From Paratrimastix pyriformis (taxonomy: Eukaryota; Preaxostyla; Paratrimastigidae): DNA of 64,000 nt. Positions 47,516 through 58,420 of the stretch are shown here, piece after piece. The notes beneath the pieces are model-generated. The model was not told where the DNA came from, did no database searches, and saw only the letters and a program-made list of their open reading frames with translations. The stretch is from positions 1,149,001 to 1,213,000 of the forward strand of contig JAPMOS010000001.1 of the NCBI GenBank assembly GCA_027972325.1. Reading direction: 5' to 3'. The stretch's first letter is position 1. Each line of letters starts with the position of its first letter. Position numbers and translations under genes: made by a program.

Positions 47516-49225
47516 CAGCCCATCACGGCCCTTCCACCCGCGGAGCTTCCGGGTGTCTCGGTTATCCTTCCTTGCCGGAACGAATCTCGCTTTTTACGAT
47601 GCTGTCTTGACTCGATAATCGCGCAAGATTATCTGGGTCCAATCGAGCTTTCGTTCTTTGACGATGCCTCAGAAGACGACTCTGTGGATATTTTTCTGGA
47701 ATGTTTGCCGAGATTTAAAGAAAGAGGTCTCTCTCTTTTTTTTGGGGTGACATCACATCGAGATGCAGGGTTTTCATGGGTCGCTTCGGGTCGGACCAGG
47801 GGTCCAATCGCCGATTCGCAAATTGGCGGCGATTTGATACCTTCCCCGCCATCACCGGGGCTCACTAAGGGCGGAATTGGCTTTGCCCGGAACCGGGCCG
47901 TCAACCAGTCGCACCAACCCCTCCTGGTCATGCAGGGTCCGCACCCCCCCCCCCCCCCCCCCCTCCCTCCTCCTCCTCCTCCTCCTCCTCCTCCTCCTCC
48001 CCTGCCCCCCCGCCCCGCCCCGCCCCGCCCCGCCGAGTGGACCGTAATTCCGCTGGGGCACCCACCCCAGATTGCGACGACTACTCCATGCCGAGCCGCA
48101 TCCGGCTGGAGGTGGAGGCCCACCTGGCCCACCCCGGCGCCATCGTCGGCTCTCGGTTCGTCCGGGACCCGCCCGGGTCGACCCCGCGCTACGTCGACTG
48201 GTGCAACCGGATCACACAGGAGCAGCTCATGCTGCAGCGGTTCCGCGAGTGCAGGTCCGTCCCCATCCACCCGGGGTCCATTCCCCCGTCTCATCTTGCC
48301 CTGCTAGTATCATCCAGCCGACATGGCTCCTCTCGAGGCGCATCTTCGCTGCGGTCCGTCGGGCAGCAGATCCCGGGACCTTTTTGGAGGTGGCTGACCG
48401 TCTGGGGGCAGGTCGGCGGGTACGATGAGAGCCGCCCCGTGGGGGTGCCCGAGGACCTGATCTTCTACTTCCGCCACTTGGCCCTAGGCGGTGATCTGTT
48501 CCGTGTCGACCAGGTCTGCATTGCCCTGCCACGGCGGCCTCATTTCTGACCTTTTGGGCTCTTTTTTCTCCGGGGATAGCCATTGGTGGCGTACCGCTAT
48601 CACCCCGGCCAGACCTCCTTCACAGTCGAGGCAAAGACCATCTTCGACGTGCGTGTTCAGGTCGCGCTGCCCCCTCCCCTCCCCTCTGTCCTTCTCCCAG
48701 CGTACGAACTTCAGGCGAGTCCCGTGGTGGTGGATCGTGGGGAATAGGCGATCGAGGCGGCGGTCTTGAGCAAATGGGAACGGTTCGTCATCTGGGGCCT
48801 GGGCAAGGAGGGCAAAGCTTTCTACAAGCAGCTCAGCCCTCCTACCCAGAGGAAGGTGACTGCCTTCTGCGATGTTGCCGCCTCCAAGGTCTCGCACGAC
48901 AGCAGTCGCAGTTCTTCAAGACCGATTTGTCGCAGGTCGGCCAGACGTACATCAACATGGAGACTGGACAGAGAATCCCGGTGGTACACTATCTCGAGGT
49001 CTGTGCACGTTTTCCGAGTTTTTTCCACAAAATTTGTTCCCACCACCGCAGGCTCAACCCCCATTGGTGTGCTGCGTCAAGCTCGATCTTACCAATGGTT
49101 TGTGTCCGGTGATGCGTTGATTTCATTCACATCTCCGCTGTGATTCTATTTTGCTAGGAGAATTCGAGCGCAATTTGGCATCGAAAGGCCTTCAAGAGGG
49201 AGTAGACTTCTTCCTCTTCAGTTGA
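47516..49225 (+). CDS. B3GNTL1: B3GNTL1-like family 2 glycosyltransferase (5' exon not found)
   Basis: A GT-A fold glycosyltransferase close to animal B3GNTL1. Order of matches: VSVILPCRNES; LDSIIAQDYLGPIELSFFDD with ASEDDS; GIGFARNRAVNQSHQPLL; a DxD-type strand VMQDCDDYSMPSRIRLE spanning an intron; VGSRFVRDPPGSTPRYVDWC; VPEDLIFYFRHLALGGDLFR; YRYHPGQTSFTVEAKTIFD; FVIWGLGKEGKAFYKQLSP; KVTAFCDVAASK; RIPVVHYLE; PLVCCVKLDLTN; and a C-terminus LQEGVDFFLFS that mirrors human LQEGQDFLHFS. At least seven introns, several 45-57 nt; one is filled by C17 plus CCT repeats (47,945-48,030). No ATG lies in frame between the UVSSA stop and this frame. Its first sequence follows a consensus 3' splice site (gcgcag). 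The acceptor substrate is unknown. Confidence 0.88.
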
Positions 49226-49363
49226 GCGTGTCAACTCATTTAATGAATCTACATTCACTGTACCTGCGAATTGCGGCAAATAATTTCCCGGACGGGATCC
49301 ATGTTGGCCGGCGATCGTGCGCTCCAACCCGGGCGCTCTCTTTTCTGTTCCCTTTTTCCGTCG

Positions 49364-51003
49364 ATGAGTTTCTCGGTGCTGCCCGATGAAGTGTTGACAA
49401 GCATCCTCCAAATGTGTCCCGTTTTATCGTTGCTCGAGCTTCGCTTCGTGAACCGAAGATTCCGGGACTGCATCACTCCTCGGCTCTGGCGGCACGTGTT
49501 TTTTGCCGGGCATGGGGTCCTCCCTCCCAATATCGGTGAAGATGAAACCCCTGATTTTATGAAACTTGCTGTGACTCAATCCCTCTTCACCCACCGCCCC
49601 GAAGGTTTTCAGCCTCTTCCTACCCCGGAAAAAGTCCGGTGCGTTATGTTGGGCCCAGATGCTGGCGGAAAGACGACCCTCTTGTATCAGTGGAAGCTTG
49701 GAGAGGCCGTTACAACCATACCCACAATTGGTCGGGATTTTCCCCCCCGCATGCTCAATATCTCGTTATGCAACCAACAGGGTTTAATGTCGAAGACGTC
49801 GGTCAGCGGTTTAGCATTTGGGATGTTGGAGGTCTGGCATTTCTCTCCGTCCCATGGAACCATCCTTTGCTTCTTTCCCATAGGAAATTGCAAGATTCGC
49901 CAATTGGTCTGGCGCCTGCTCCGTCCGACCGCTCACTCGCACACCCTCGTCATGCCCAGTGGCGCCACTACCTGGAAGATACCCACGCCGTGCTATACCT
50001 GGTGGACGCTTCCGACCCGGAGCGCTTCGAGGAGGCGGCCGAGTCCTTCCGGGAGTCGCTGCTGCCCGTGATGGGGCCCAAGTGCCTGGTGCTCATCCTG
50101 CTGGCCAAGACCAACCTGCTCCACGGGGCCACGGATATGCGGCAAGGCCCCAAGGACCTGGCCGACCCCATCAACTTCGCGGTGGCCCGGCGGGTGGCCA
50201 AGGTCCTCCGCCTCCAGGAGCTGCCCGACCTCGCCTGGCAGGTCCGCCCGGGTGCCCCTCCGCTCCCCCGCCTCGGCACGCCCCAGACCACGGACGCATC
50301 AATCCACCGTGGTTTCCCTCGCTCTTGGGGGTTGGCGTGGTCCCCGGGCAGATCGTGGTGCCCTCGATGGATTTCAAGAGCATCGAGGAGCCCCTCACGG
50401 CCCTCCTCGACCTGAAGCCCGTCCGTCCCCAAGGGCCCGCCCAAACCATGGCCCTCTCGTTTCTTGGCGTGGGTTGGTGGCTCACCCAAGTTCTTGGCGG
50501 CCGGTGCCGGTGATGCGTCCCTCCGACTCACGTCTTTCCCCTTCCCCTTCCCCTTCCCCTTCCCCTTCTGGGCGGCAGATGGTCCCAAAGAAGCCGGTCG
50601 GTGCCCCCCCCCCCCCCCCCCCCCCCCCCCGCCCCCCGCAAGCGACGAGCCATCTGACCACCCATCCCCATCTGGCGATCCAATAGGAGTCGGATACGCT
50701 GCTGGAGCAGCTGGCCGAGTGCTGCGCGGCGGATCGCTTCGCCGAGATGGCCGACGAGGACCTCCTCAAGGTCCGTCGCCCCTGCCTGGCCCCTGGCTTT
50801 TCCGCCACACCCGTGCCTCAACCCGGTCCCTCGCGGCCGCTTTGTGGGGTGCGGTTGCAGCTGGTGGGCCTCTGCGCGGCCGTTGACCGGGAGGGCTTCA
50901 CCCGGTGGATGCGTGAGACCTGCCCCCGGGTGGTGGACCGCCTGCGGGGAATGCCCGAGGACGAGCGGAAGGGGCTCCTCGAGCGGGCCCTGCGCGACAT
51001 GTG
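49364..51003 (+). CDS. F-box-ARL fusion protein (F-box plus Arf-like GTPase domain)
   Basis: The N-terminus is an F-box ([34 protein letters not shown]), which binds Skp1 in SCF ubiquitin ligases. The frame then runs into an Arf/Arl domain: P-loop [17 protein letters not shown], switch [33 protein letters not shown], and [20 protein letters not shown]. Splicing of 40-60 nt introns (gtcggg..., gtctgg..., gtctgg...) gives this reading. Key changes: the catalytic Gln of WDVGGQ is Asn, and the NKxD base-recognition motif is AKTN ([10 protein letters not shown]). The domain ends [21 protein letters not shown] helical C-terminal extension follows ([38 protein letters not shown]). The ATG at 49,364 sits just before the F-box; another at 49,301 is in frame. 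Confidence 0.85.
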
Positions 51004-51248
51004 ATGATGAATCGGGGTGCCAAGGAAGGGATTTCGTTCGTTTGTGGTCGGGATGTCCATAGTCGAATTCATGTTGCATGATACAAGAGGGTCGAAGAAA
51101 ACAAGAACAAGAAATGAAACGCGCGCTCGAAGAAGTCAACACAAAACAACAACAACCGCCGTGAAGAAAACAAAACAAAACAGAAAAGGCTGGTGGACGA
51201 TATGTGGGTCATCTCCGTCTCGTCGCAAGCGGACTGGGGGGCCTCGTT
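51004..51248. other. Convergent intergenic spacer
   Basis: An A-rich spacer between the F-box-ARL stop (plus) and the Hcp stop (minus). It contains an acaaaacaacaac stretch. It probably holds both 3' UTRs. Confidence 0.5.
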
Positions 51249-51941
51249 TTACTGCTTGGGGCCCAGGATGGCGTCGAGGTCGGCCTGGGCGGAGGGGCCG
51301 ATGGGGCCGATGTTGAACTTCTCCACCAGGACGGCCAGCGCCTCGGGGGTCAGGAAGGCCGGCAGGGCCGGGCCCAGGCGGATGTTGCGCAGGCCCAGGT
51401 GGAGCAGCGACAGCAGGATGCAGACGGCCTTCTGCTCGAACCAGGACAGCACAATCGACAGGGGCAGCTCGTTGGGCCCGCAGTGGGCCTTGGCCGCCAG
51501 GGCCTTGACCGCCTCGATGGCCGTGTGGGCGTCGTTGCACTGGCCCAGGTCCAGCAGCCGGGGCAGCACCACCCCGGCCCCCAGGTCGATGGTGCCGTGC
51601 TCGAGGTGGTTCAGCTTGAACTTGCCGCAGGCCAGCGTCAGCAGCAGCGTGTCCCGGGGCGCCCGGGCCGCAAAGTCGGTGTAGTAGTTGCGGGAGCCCT
51701 CGAACCCGTCGCACCCGCCCACCAGGAAGATCCGCCGCAGCCGGCCCGCGCCCACGGCCGCCAGGATCTGGTCGGCCACCCCGGCCACCGTGGGCAGCCC
51801 GAAGCCCACCGTCAGGGTGCTCTTGTGGGCCGCCGCCGCCGCCTGACCAGCAGCCGTGGGCGCGGCCGTGGTGCCCACCCAGCCGGGCGCCGCCTGGGCA
51901 GCCGCAATCACGGGGGCAAACCGCTCCAGGCCACGACTGCA

Positions 51942-51972
<31 letters not shown>

Positions 51973-53250
51973 GAGAAAAAGGTGGTGAGCTCACGGGATG
52001 GTGGGATGGCGGCCCAGCACACAAGCAGGAGGAGGAGGGCGGCAAGCGAGCGGGCGAGGAGGAGGAGGATGGGCGGGGGTGGGGGCGGGCAGGCGGCGGG
52101 GGCGCGGCGATGCCGACGGACTCGGCAATGTGGGTGACCCCGTCGACCCCGACCAGGTTGGTGGTGAAGATGCGCTCGCGGTAGTCGCCCACCCGGGGGA
52201 TGATGCAGTTGGTGGTCATCAGGATGGCCCCCGGGAAGTCCCGGAACTCGGCCACCTGGTTCTGCCAGGCCGTCCCGTAGTGGCCCGCCAGGTGGGGGAA
52301 CCGGCTCCGCAGCACCGGGTACCCGTTGGCGGCCAGCATCTCCCCGTGGGTGTACACCTGGACGCCCGTGCCCCGGGTCGCCTCGAGCAGCTCGTACAGG
52401 TCGAGCAGGTCGTGGCCGCTCACCAGGATGCACTTGCCCTCCGTGCGCGCCCAGGGGGCCCACTGCACCTCGTGCGGGGTGGGGTCCCCGTAGGCGGCCG
52501 TGTTGGCCTCGTGCAGCCCGTCCATGGCGGCCAGGTTGTGCTCGCCCACCCGCAGCGCCATCCCCAGCAGGGCCCCCACGTCGGCCGGCCGGGTGGCCAG
52601 GAAGGCGAACACCTCAAGAACGAAGGCCTCCGCCGCCGGCCGCCGCACGCCCAGCCGCCAGGCGTGGTCCAGGTAGGCCGCCACGCCCTTCATCCCGTAC
52701 ACGATCAGCTCCTGCAGCCCCACCACCGTCTTGCCCAGCTCGGCCATCCGAAGATCGATGCGGTTTTTCTGCAAGTTCAAAGTTGATGGAATAATTTAAT
52801 TGGTAAAAATGCGCAAACCTTAGGATCGATCGCAGGAGTCCATGAGGCAACGTCAGCAGCAGCGGGAGTGGCAGTGACAGCATGGCCGGACAGCGCCGTG
52901 ATCAGTTCCTGGATGTGCTCTGTGCACTGGCGGAACCGATGACCATCAAAACTCACATTGGTCAGAGTCATGAAGGTGGCCTCGATCATAGTCTTGACAA
53001 TGTCGTCCTTCAGGGGGGTGGGAAGTTCGGCAAACTTTGGCTTGGCCATGGTGGCCAACTTCATGACACCCATCATTTGAACATCCTGAAGAGCCGCAAC
53101 CTCGGGCGTCTTCATGCATTTTCCCACCCGAGTGCAGCCGGTGCCGCCGATGGTTTGTTCGCACTGGAAAAATGCGATTACGAAGGGAGAACAAAAAAGG
53201 GGTCAAACCTGATAGCAGAACATCGGATTTTCAATATCAACGGCGGCCAT
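51249..53250 (-). CDS. hcp: Hybrid cluster protein (hydroxylamine reductase / NO-related)
   Basis: Hybrid cluster proteins bind a cubane cluster and a hybrid Fe-S-O cluster and act on hydroxylamine or NO in anaerobes. The ATG at 53,250 opens MAAVDIENPMFCYQ, and a 46-nt intron joins it to CEQTIGGTGCTRVGKC, a CX2CX8CX5C motif of the strict-anaerobe class. All hybrid-cluster ligands can be placed: His in VSGHDLLDLYE, Glu in HGEMLAAN, Cys in MTTNCIIP, Cys in FLVGGCDG, Cys in LACGKFK, Cys in DLGQCNDAH, and Glu/Lys in SWFEQKAV. A second intron follows AIDPK. A third, after ESVGIAAPP, carries a 29-base C run ahead of its 3' site. It stops at TAA 51,249. Length (about 560 aa) matches bacterial Hcp. 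Introns show it is nuclear; origin by transfer is likely. Confidence 0.97.
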
Positions 53251-53539
53251 TTTGGAGTTTGAGAATTTGGAGGCGCCAAAAAAAAGGCGAATGTCCACCA
53301 GGGGGATAAATACGCAGGATTCTGTCAAAGGCTTTCATCGTTCTTCTCCGGCAATTGCCCAACACGTTTTCCCCCCTTGGAAGTGCTCTAACAAAGGATC
53401 TCGTGTTTCAACACGGAAGGGGTGGGGGAATGATGCATAGATAGACGGAGATGCATAAACAGATATGAAAAAAAAATCAGAACACGCCACCAGGCGCAAA
53501 ATGGAGGACGCAAGATAATCTTCAACCATCGGTTGTCAT

Positions 53540-54569
53540 TTAGCATCGTCCGATGGCAGCCTGATCAGCGTAGAGGGAAATCATGGCCCAGTAGTGGTAG
53601 ATGGCAGCAGCGAGGATGAAAACTAGAACAGGGCCAGAAGGACAAAAAAAAGCGCGGGGTCGTGCGTTTCCGGGAGGGAGAGGGGACAGACAGTGCCAGA
53701 GCTGGTGGGAATGACCCCAATTGTCAAACTTGCCAGGGGCGAAGCGCTCGGGGATCCGGGAAAGATAGAAGAAACAACCGACCGAGTAGAAGCCACCCAT
53801 GATCAGAAGGCGGGAGGCCAAGGGCCAGGCCCCAGCCCACCCGTAAAGGTAGACCGCGTTCCCTGAAGAAAATATGAAAGCCAATGGGTGTGAAGAACGG
53901 ACCAACTGGGAACAAGGCGAACCAGCCAACAACGAGGAGCAGCGAAGCACGGAGGACACGGCAAGGCAGGAAACACGGGAGGATGCACACAACGGAGGCA
54001 CATGCGGCGAGGACGATAATAATGACGAGGTAAATTGTGACGAGGGTCGGATAGCAGAGAAATCCGAAGCTCACAGGAGGCACATACGACAGCGCGATCA
54101 GGACGCAGATGGAGGACAAATCGAAGCGCAGGAAGAGCGTGTATTTTGGGAGATCCACCGAGAACGTGTGGTAGGCGGTGCTTGCAAAAAGGAGCGTGCA
54201 AGCAGCAAAGCAGTAGATGCACTGTGCCACAGCCACTCGAGCAGTCAGGGTGGCAGAATAGATCATCATGATCAAAAAGAAAATCCCTCCAAAAAAGTGT
54301 GTCAGGATATTCACCGTTTCATTGTGCACTTGAAACATGCTCCGGAAGCACTGGCCCCAAGAGTAATACAGCCGATACCCCGTCAGAAGGTAAGGGCTCC
54401 GAATGATTTCGGGAGTTTCATCATATCCGTAAAGGCCAGGCGTACATGCCGGCTGAATGAGCGGAACATCTTCTCCCACGCCATCCTTTTGTGGAATGGA
54501 CTCGGTCTTCACTGGGGGGCTCTTTTGCGCTTCGATGTCAGAAGGGCTGGCGCTGTTCGAGATGGTCAT
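53540..54569 (-). CDS. PAQR / hemolysin III-family seven-pass receptor
   Basis: Progestin and adipoQ receptor family membrane protein, in which seven helices surround a zinc site. The N-terminus from ATG 54,569 is cytosolic and charged (MTISNSASPSDIEAQK). The family signature follows: FQVHNETVNILTHFFGGI; ASTAYHTFSVDLPKYTLF with FDLSSI giving the first His and Asp; and SYVPPVSFGFLC. A 40-nt intron (gtccgttcttc...ttcttcag) leads to GNAVYLYGWAGAWPLASRLL, GFYSVGCFFYLSRIPERFAP and DNWGHSHQLWH, which supplies the final HxxxH metal ligands. A last exon encodes FILAAAIYHYWAMISLYADQ. It is closer to AdipoR/Izh-type PAQRs than to bacterial hemolysin III. The ligand is unknown. It diverges from a small plus-strand gene only 69 bp away. 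Confidence 0.9.
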
Positions 54570-54638
54570 CTGTTTTTGTTGTAGGAAAAACCCCGTCCCT
54601 ATCCGCTATCTTTTTTAACTTGGGCCCAGCTGGGCTTG

Positions 54639-54904
54639 ATGTGGTGGCTCCTTCTCCGCGTTCTTTTTAAGATTGTCCTCTGGATATTCGCAATTCTTCT
54701 CTTTTTCTTCCTTGTGGGGCTCACCCGGTACGTCTTTTTCAACAGCCGAAAAGCCCGCAAATTCGTGAAGGAACTCAAGACTATGCAGGTCGGTAAAAAC
54801 GCCGAATCAACTAGCAAACCGATTCCCGACTACGGTAGTTCACATTTCAAGATTTCGATTCATCTGATCCCGACTTGGATGAGCAAAGACAAGGTGGTGA
54901 ATGA
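54639..54904 (+). CDS. Possible small single-pass membrane protein
   Basis: The ATG at 54,639 starts MWWLLLRVLFKIVLWIFAIL, a long hydrophobic signal-anchor, then a basic patch (RYVFFNSRKARKFVKELK). A candidate intron begins gtcggtaaaa at about 54,790. After it an acidic end (DFDSSDPDLDEQRQGGE) would stop at 54,904. Without the intron the frame stays open longer and loses coding character. It shares a very short upstream region with the PAQR gene. No family was recognised, and the exon structure is unsure. Confidence 0.42.
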
Positions 54905-55004
54905 ACCGGAGAGCAAGGTGCGCCGGAGAGGAGGGCCGGAGCAAGGACTTCTTTTGCGGTGTTGGTTGTCATTCTTGTGGTTGTTGGGAAGAGAAAGACC
55001 CCTG

Positions 55005-58000
55005 TCAGGGTGTGCCAGAAAGGTTTCCTGCCCGGGGCATCAGCGACAGGGGAGCGCTGCTCCCGATGGCCAATGGCGGCACACTCGGAGGGCCGGGGGG
55101 CTGGGGCGATCGCCGCTCGCCGGCTTGCTGCTCCCACTGCGCGTCGCCAGGGCGGGGGAGAGATCCACGTCGGATGGGGGTCGGGACGCGGATGGGGGGT
55201 GAGGGGAGGGGTGCCGACCTGGCGCTGGCGTTGGGCCTGAGCGCGGAGATACACCTGCCGAGCCTCCTCCTCCGCGGCGGCCTCCTCGTTGGCGGCCCCC
55301 GAGTCGCCCTCGTCGAGCACCAGGCGGTCCTGCTCGGCCGTGCCGCCCGTCTGGGCGAGCTCCTCCGCCAGCACACGGGCTTCCTCGTCGGGGTCGTAGA
55401 AGTCCAGCCGAAAGGGCATGAACCCGTACCTGCGGGCAATTACAGACACCACCAGGTGAGAGACCAGTCTTGCTGCCCTCCAAGATTTTCCGGATGCGGA
55501 ACTGGCTGGGCGTGGAGGAGGAGGAGGAGGAGGAGGAGGAGGAGGAGGAGGAGGAGGAGGAGGAGGAGGAGGAGGAGGAGGAGGAGGAGGAGGAGGAGGA
55601 GGAGGAGGAGGAGGAGGAGGAGGAGGAGGGGGGGGGCTTGACGGACATGATCGACTTGACCTCCCGGGGCGACTCGACATACCGGAAGCCCTTCCACACC
55701 ATCCGACAGGTGAGGTGGTCCCGGCCGTGGTAGTAGAAGATGTGCCCGTAGCGGAGGCCGCGCAGGGTCTTGTTCTGGGCGCGCCGGCGGGAACAGGCAC
55801 GGCGGGCAGGAGGGCGGCATGAGATGCGCCACAGGCACGGTGGGCATGAGCTGCCGACGCCGGAAAGCCGCCCGTGGGTGCGGGGAGGGGAGGAGGGGCG
55901 GACCCAGCTCTTGATGCCCAGCTTGAGCTGCCACAGTGGCAGGGCCTTGACGTAGGGCTCGGCGCAGACCAGCAGCGGGAAGCGCACCGTGATGGCCTGG
56001 TGGTCGGTGATCACGTAACGTGTGTTCCGGATTCTGCTCGGGGGGGGGGGGGGGGGATGCGACGCGGTGTGGGTGGTGGTGGCGTGGTTCATCGCGTGCG
56101 TGGGGGCCGAATCATGGCCAGGGCGATCGGTGCGCGCTCATCCCGATTCGAGGTAGGGAGCAAGGAGGGGCGGCCGACCGGATGACGATCACGGCGAAGC
56201 AGAAGGTGACCAGCTGGGCGACGGCGAATGGGGGCCACAGCACCACCTGGTCGTCATCCGTCAGGGGCCCCCGCCACGAAGACCAGCACCCAGAGGGCCA
56301 CCTCGAAGCCCAGGTAGAGCACAAAGTACCACTGGCCCGCCGGATGGCGTAAAACGAAGGGCAAAGGCAGGCAGACGTCACGATGGTGGTGCGGGTCGTC
56401 GCGACAGGACAGGCACAGGGCGAGTCGAAGCGGAGGGGCCGAGATGGGGAGAGGGGGAGGGGGAGCCGTCGCGGACCCCGGTCCAGATGAGGAAGAGCGG
56501 CCGGGAGGCGTAGTAGATGGTCTCCGACTGCTTCATCTCCCCCAGCCGGCGCAGCTCGTCCTGCGGTGAGTGCGCGTCAATCCAGAGGGGAGGTGGAGTG
56601 GGGGTGGAGTGGGGTGGGGGTGGGTGGGGGACAACAGAGAGGTTGAGGCGTCTTGGCGGCGCAAAAAGAGGATCCGCTGTGGCGACCGGCAGGCTCCTTC
56701 CCTCACCTCCCCCCACCGCCCTGGGCGGGCCCGAGTGTGAGCAGCCCGTGGAACCCATGACAGACCTCCATCTGGGCCATCAGGGCGTTCTTCTCGTCGA
56801 CCGTCTTGGGGCGGAACTTGGACTTGTACCCCATGCCCCGCGGCCGCAGCGCACCACGGGGGCAGGGGCGGCGTCGGCACGGCGGGCCCGGACGTGCTGC
56901 TGCCAGGCCATGACCACCCAGCACAGCCCGTCACGATCGGCACCAGGGCCTGCCAGAGCACCAAGGACTGGGCCAGCTTGCCTGCGCGCGCGGGGAGGGA
57001 GGAGGAAGGAGGGAGGGAGGGAGAGAGAGAGAGGGAGGAGAGGGAGGGGAGTGGGTGAGGGGGGGAGGGGGGGGGGACATGATCGTCCCGGCGATGCGAG
57101 TCGTTGGCGGCCAGGAAGGTGGGTGGTACCGTAGCCCTTCGTGAGTCGGTCCACCTCCACCGTGAAGAGGCTCGGCTGGGTCCCGTTGCTCCCCGACCCG
57201 TCCAGGTAGGTGCCCACTGGGTTATGGATGGGTCAATCCAAGAGTGAATGAGCGGGGGTGGGTGTGGAGCAAAGGGACTGATCCATCGGACAGGAAGGAC
57301 CTCGAATGACGCACAGCTGGGGCAAGTGGCGAACAAGAATCACAAAATTATGACACGCAAAAAAATCAACCACAGACATCAACACGCACAAGGGGGCATG
57401 CAAGTGAGGCAAGGCGGAGCGGGGGTCTGGTCCAGAGGGGGCGCGGACCCAGGGTGCCCAGGGACCGAATGGAGCACTCCGTGGTGAAGCTGCGTGCGTC
57501 GGTGATGCTCTCGGCCGGGGCCAGGTAGGCCAAGTAGGTCAGCCCCAGGGAGGCGGTGGGCGAGGAGGGGGCAAACGTGAAGGCGAGCGAGTTCACCTGA
57601 GAGGAGGAGAGAGCGCATCCGCCCGTGGAGAGATTGTCGGGACCTTGTGTGCAGACCATGGTATCGGCAACAGAGATCATGCCATTGTTGCCCGGGGTCG
57701 GGTACGCATCTGGAGCCGAACTCAGACGGGGGCGGAGGAAGGGAAGTGGGCAGACCGGGTGTCGATGTGGCTGTGAGTTGCCCCAAACAAATGCTTTCCT
57801 GTACAGTTGCCCATCGAACACCAATATAATAAATGGGGGAGCTAGCAGGGGTGACGGAGAGGATTCGGGTTCCGCTCGCGGCCCCAATCGATTTCTACTC
57901 ATTGCGGTTGGGATGCCATCCGAAACAAGAAAAATCAGACCCACTCAGCATTAGCGAATGGAGAAAGCTTGGTGCTCACATAAAGTGTCGCGAGGTCGCC

Positions 58001-58302
58001 CATGCACCAAGAGAAAGAAAATTGCTGTAAATTGGGTGGAATGTGAACCGAGTGTATCGGAGAACAGACGAGAGAAGGAAAAGTTGTTGAGGAGTTCAGA
58101 TAAAAACACCGATCAGTCGCGGTTGTTGTGAGTTGGACCTTTTGTCCGACATCAAACGATAGGCGAGAGTATCCTGAAACTGCTCGCCGATAACAATGAC
58201 ACCCACCATTTTTCCCCACAGACTGTCATCTCCGCATCCCAAAGAAGGGCAGATCAAGAGGAGGAACGAGGGGAGAAAAAACAGGGCGGTTGAACATAGC
58301 AT
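55005..58302 (-). CDS. Unrecognised secretory-pathway protein with signal peptide and membrane segments
   Basis: The ATG at 58,302 opens a clear signal peptide (MLCSTALFFLPSFLLLICPS). Introns of 44-46 nt join it to lumenal beta-rich sequence: ISGYSRLSFDVGQKVQLTTT, CMGDLATLYVS, SSPIYYIGVRWATVQ, GMISVADTMVCTQG, LTYLAYLAPAESITDARSF, SLFTVEVDRLTKGYG. Membrane-like exons follow: LVLWQALVPIVT, SRPLFLIWTG, WYFVLYLGFEVALW joined by a 43-nt intron to VVLWPPFAVAQLVTFCFAVI. Then come DHQAITVRFPLLVCAEPYVK, GRDHLTCRMVWKGFRYVES, YGFMPFRLDFYDPDEEARVL and an acidic, Ala/Glu-rich cytosolic end. It stops at 55,005 (GNLSGTP). One intron is almost all CCT repeat (sense). The layout recalls lumenal-domain plus multi-pass proteins (GPR107/TMEM87/Wntless-like), but no motif proves a family. 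Confidence 0.55.
55519..55629. repeat. (GGA)n trinucleotide repeat in an intron
   Basis: About 37 uninterrupted GGA units, read as TCC on the strand of the surrounding gene. In-frame it would code for poly-Ser, but the 5' site (at|gtccgtcaag) and 3' site (cccgcag) on either side restore a clean protein join, SIM-YGFMPF. It is therefore intronic. Confidence 0.93.
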
Positions 58303-58420
58303 CGATCCCCGGCCGGTCTGGCCCACCGACGACGGTGAACTCCCCGAAACTGTCTTCCCCAATTCCAATTCGAGCTGAAGTGTGGCTTCAGCACGCCAGA
58401 CACGTACTACACAACAACCA

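Noticed and set aside
55519-55629. Poly-Ser (minus) or poly-Glu (plus) coding repeat
   Set aside because: Splice signals on the minus strand (gtccgtcaag ... cccgcag) remove the whole repeat and join SIM to YGFMPF cleanly, so it is intronic.
56235-56290. Apparent frameshift in a membrane exon (FEVALWVLVFV then VVLWPPFAVAQ)
   Set aside because: A 43-nt GT-AG intron (gtgctggtc...accag) joins LGFEVALW to VVLWPPFAV in phase, so no sequence error or broken gene is needed.
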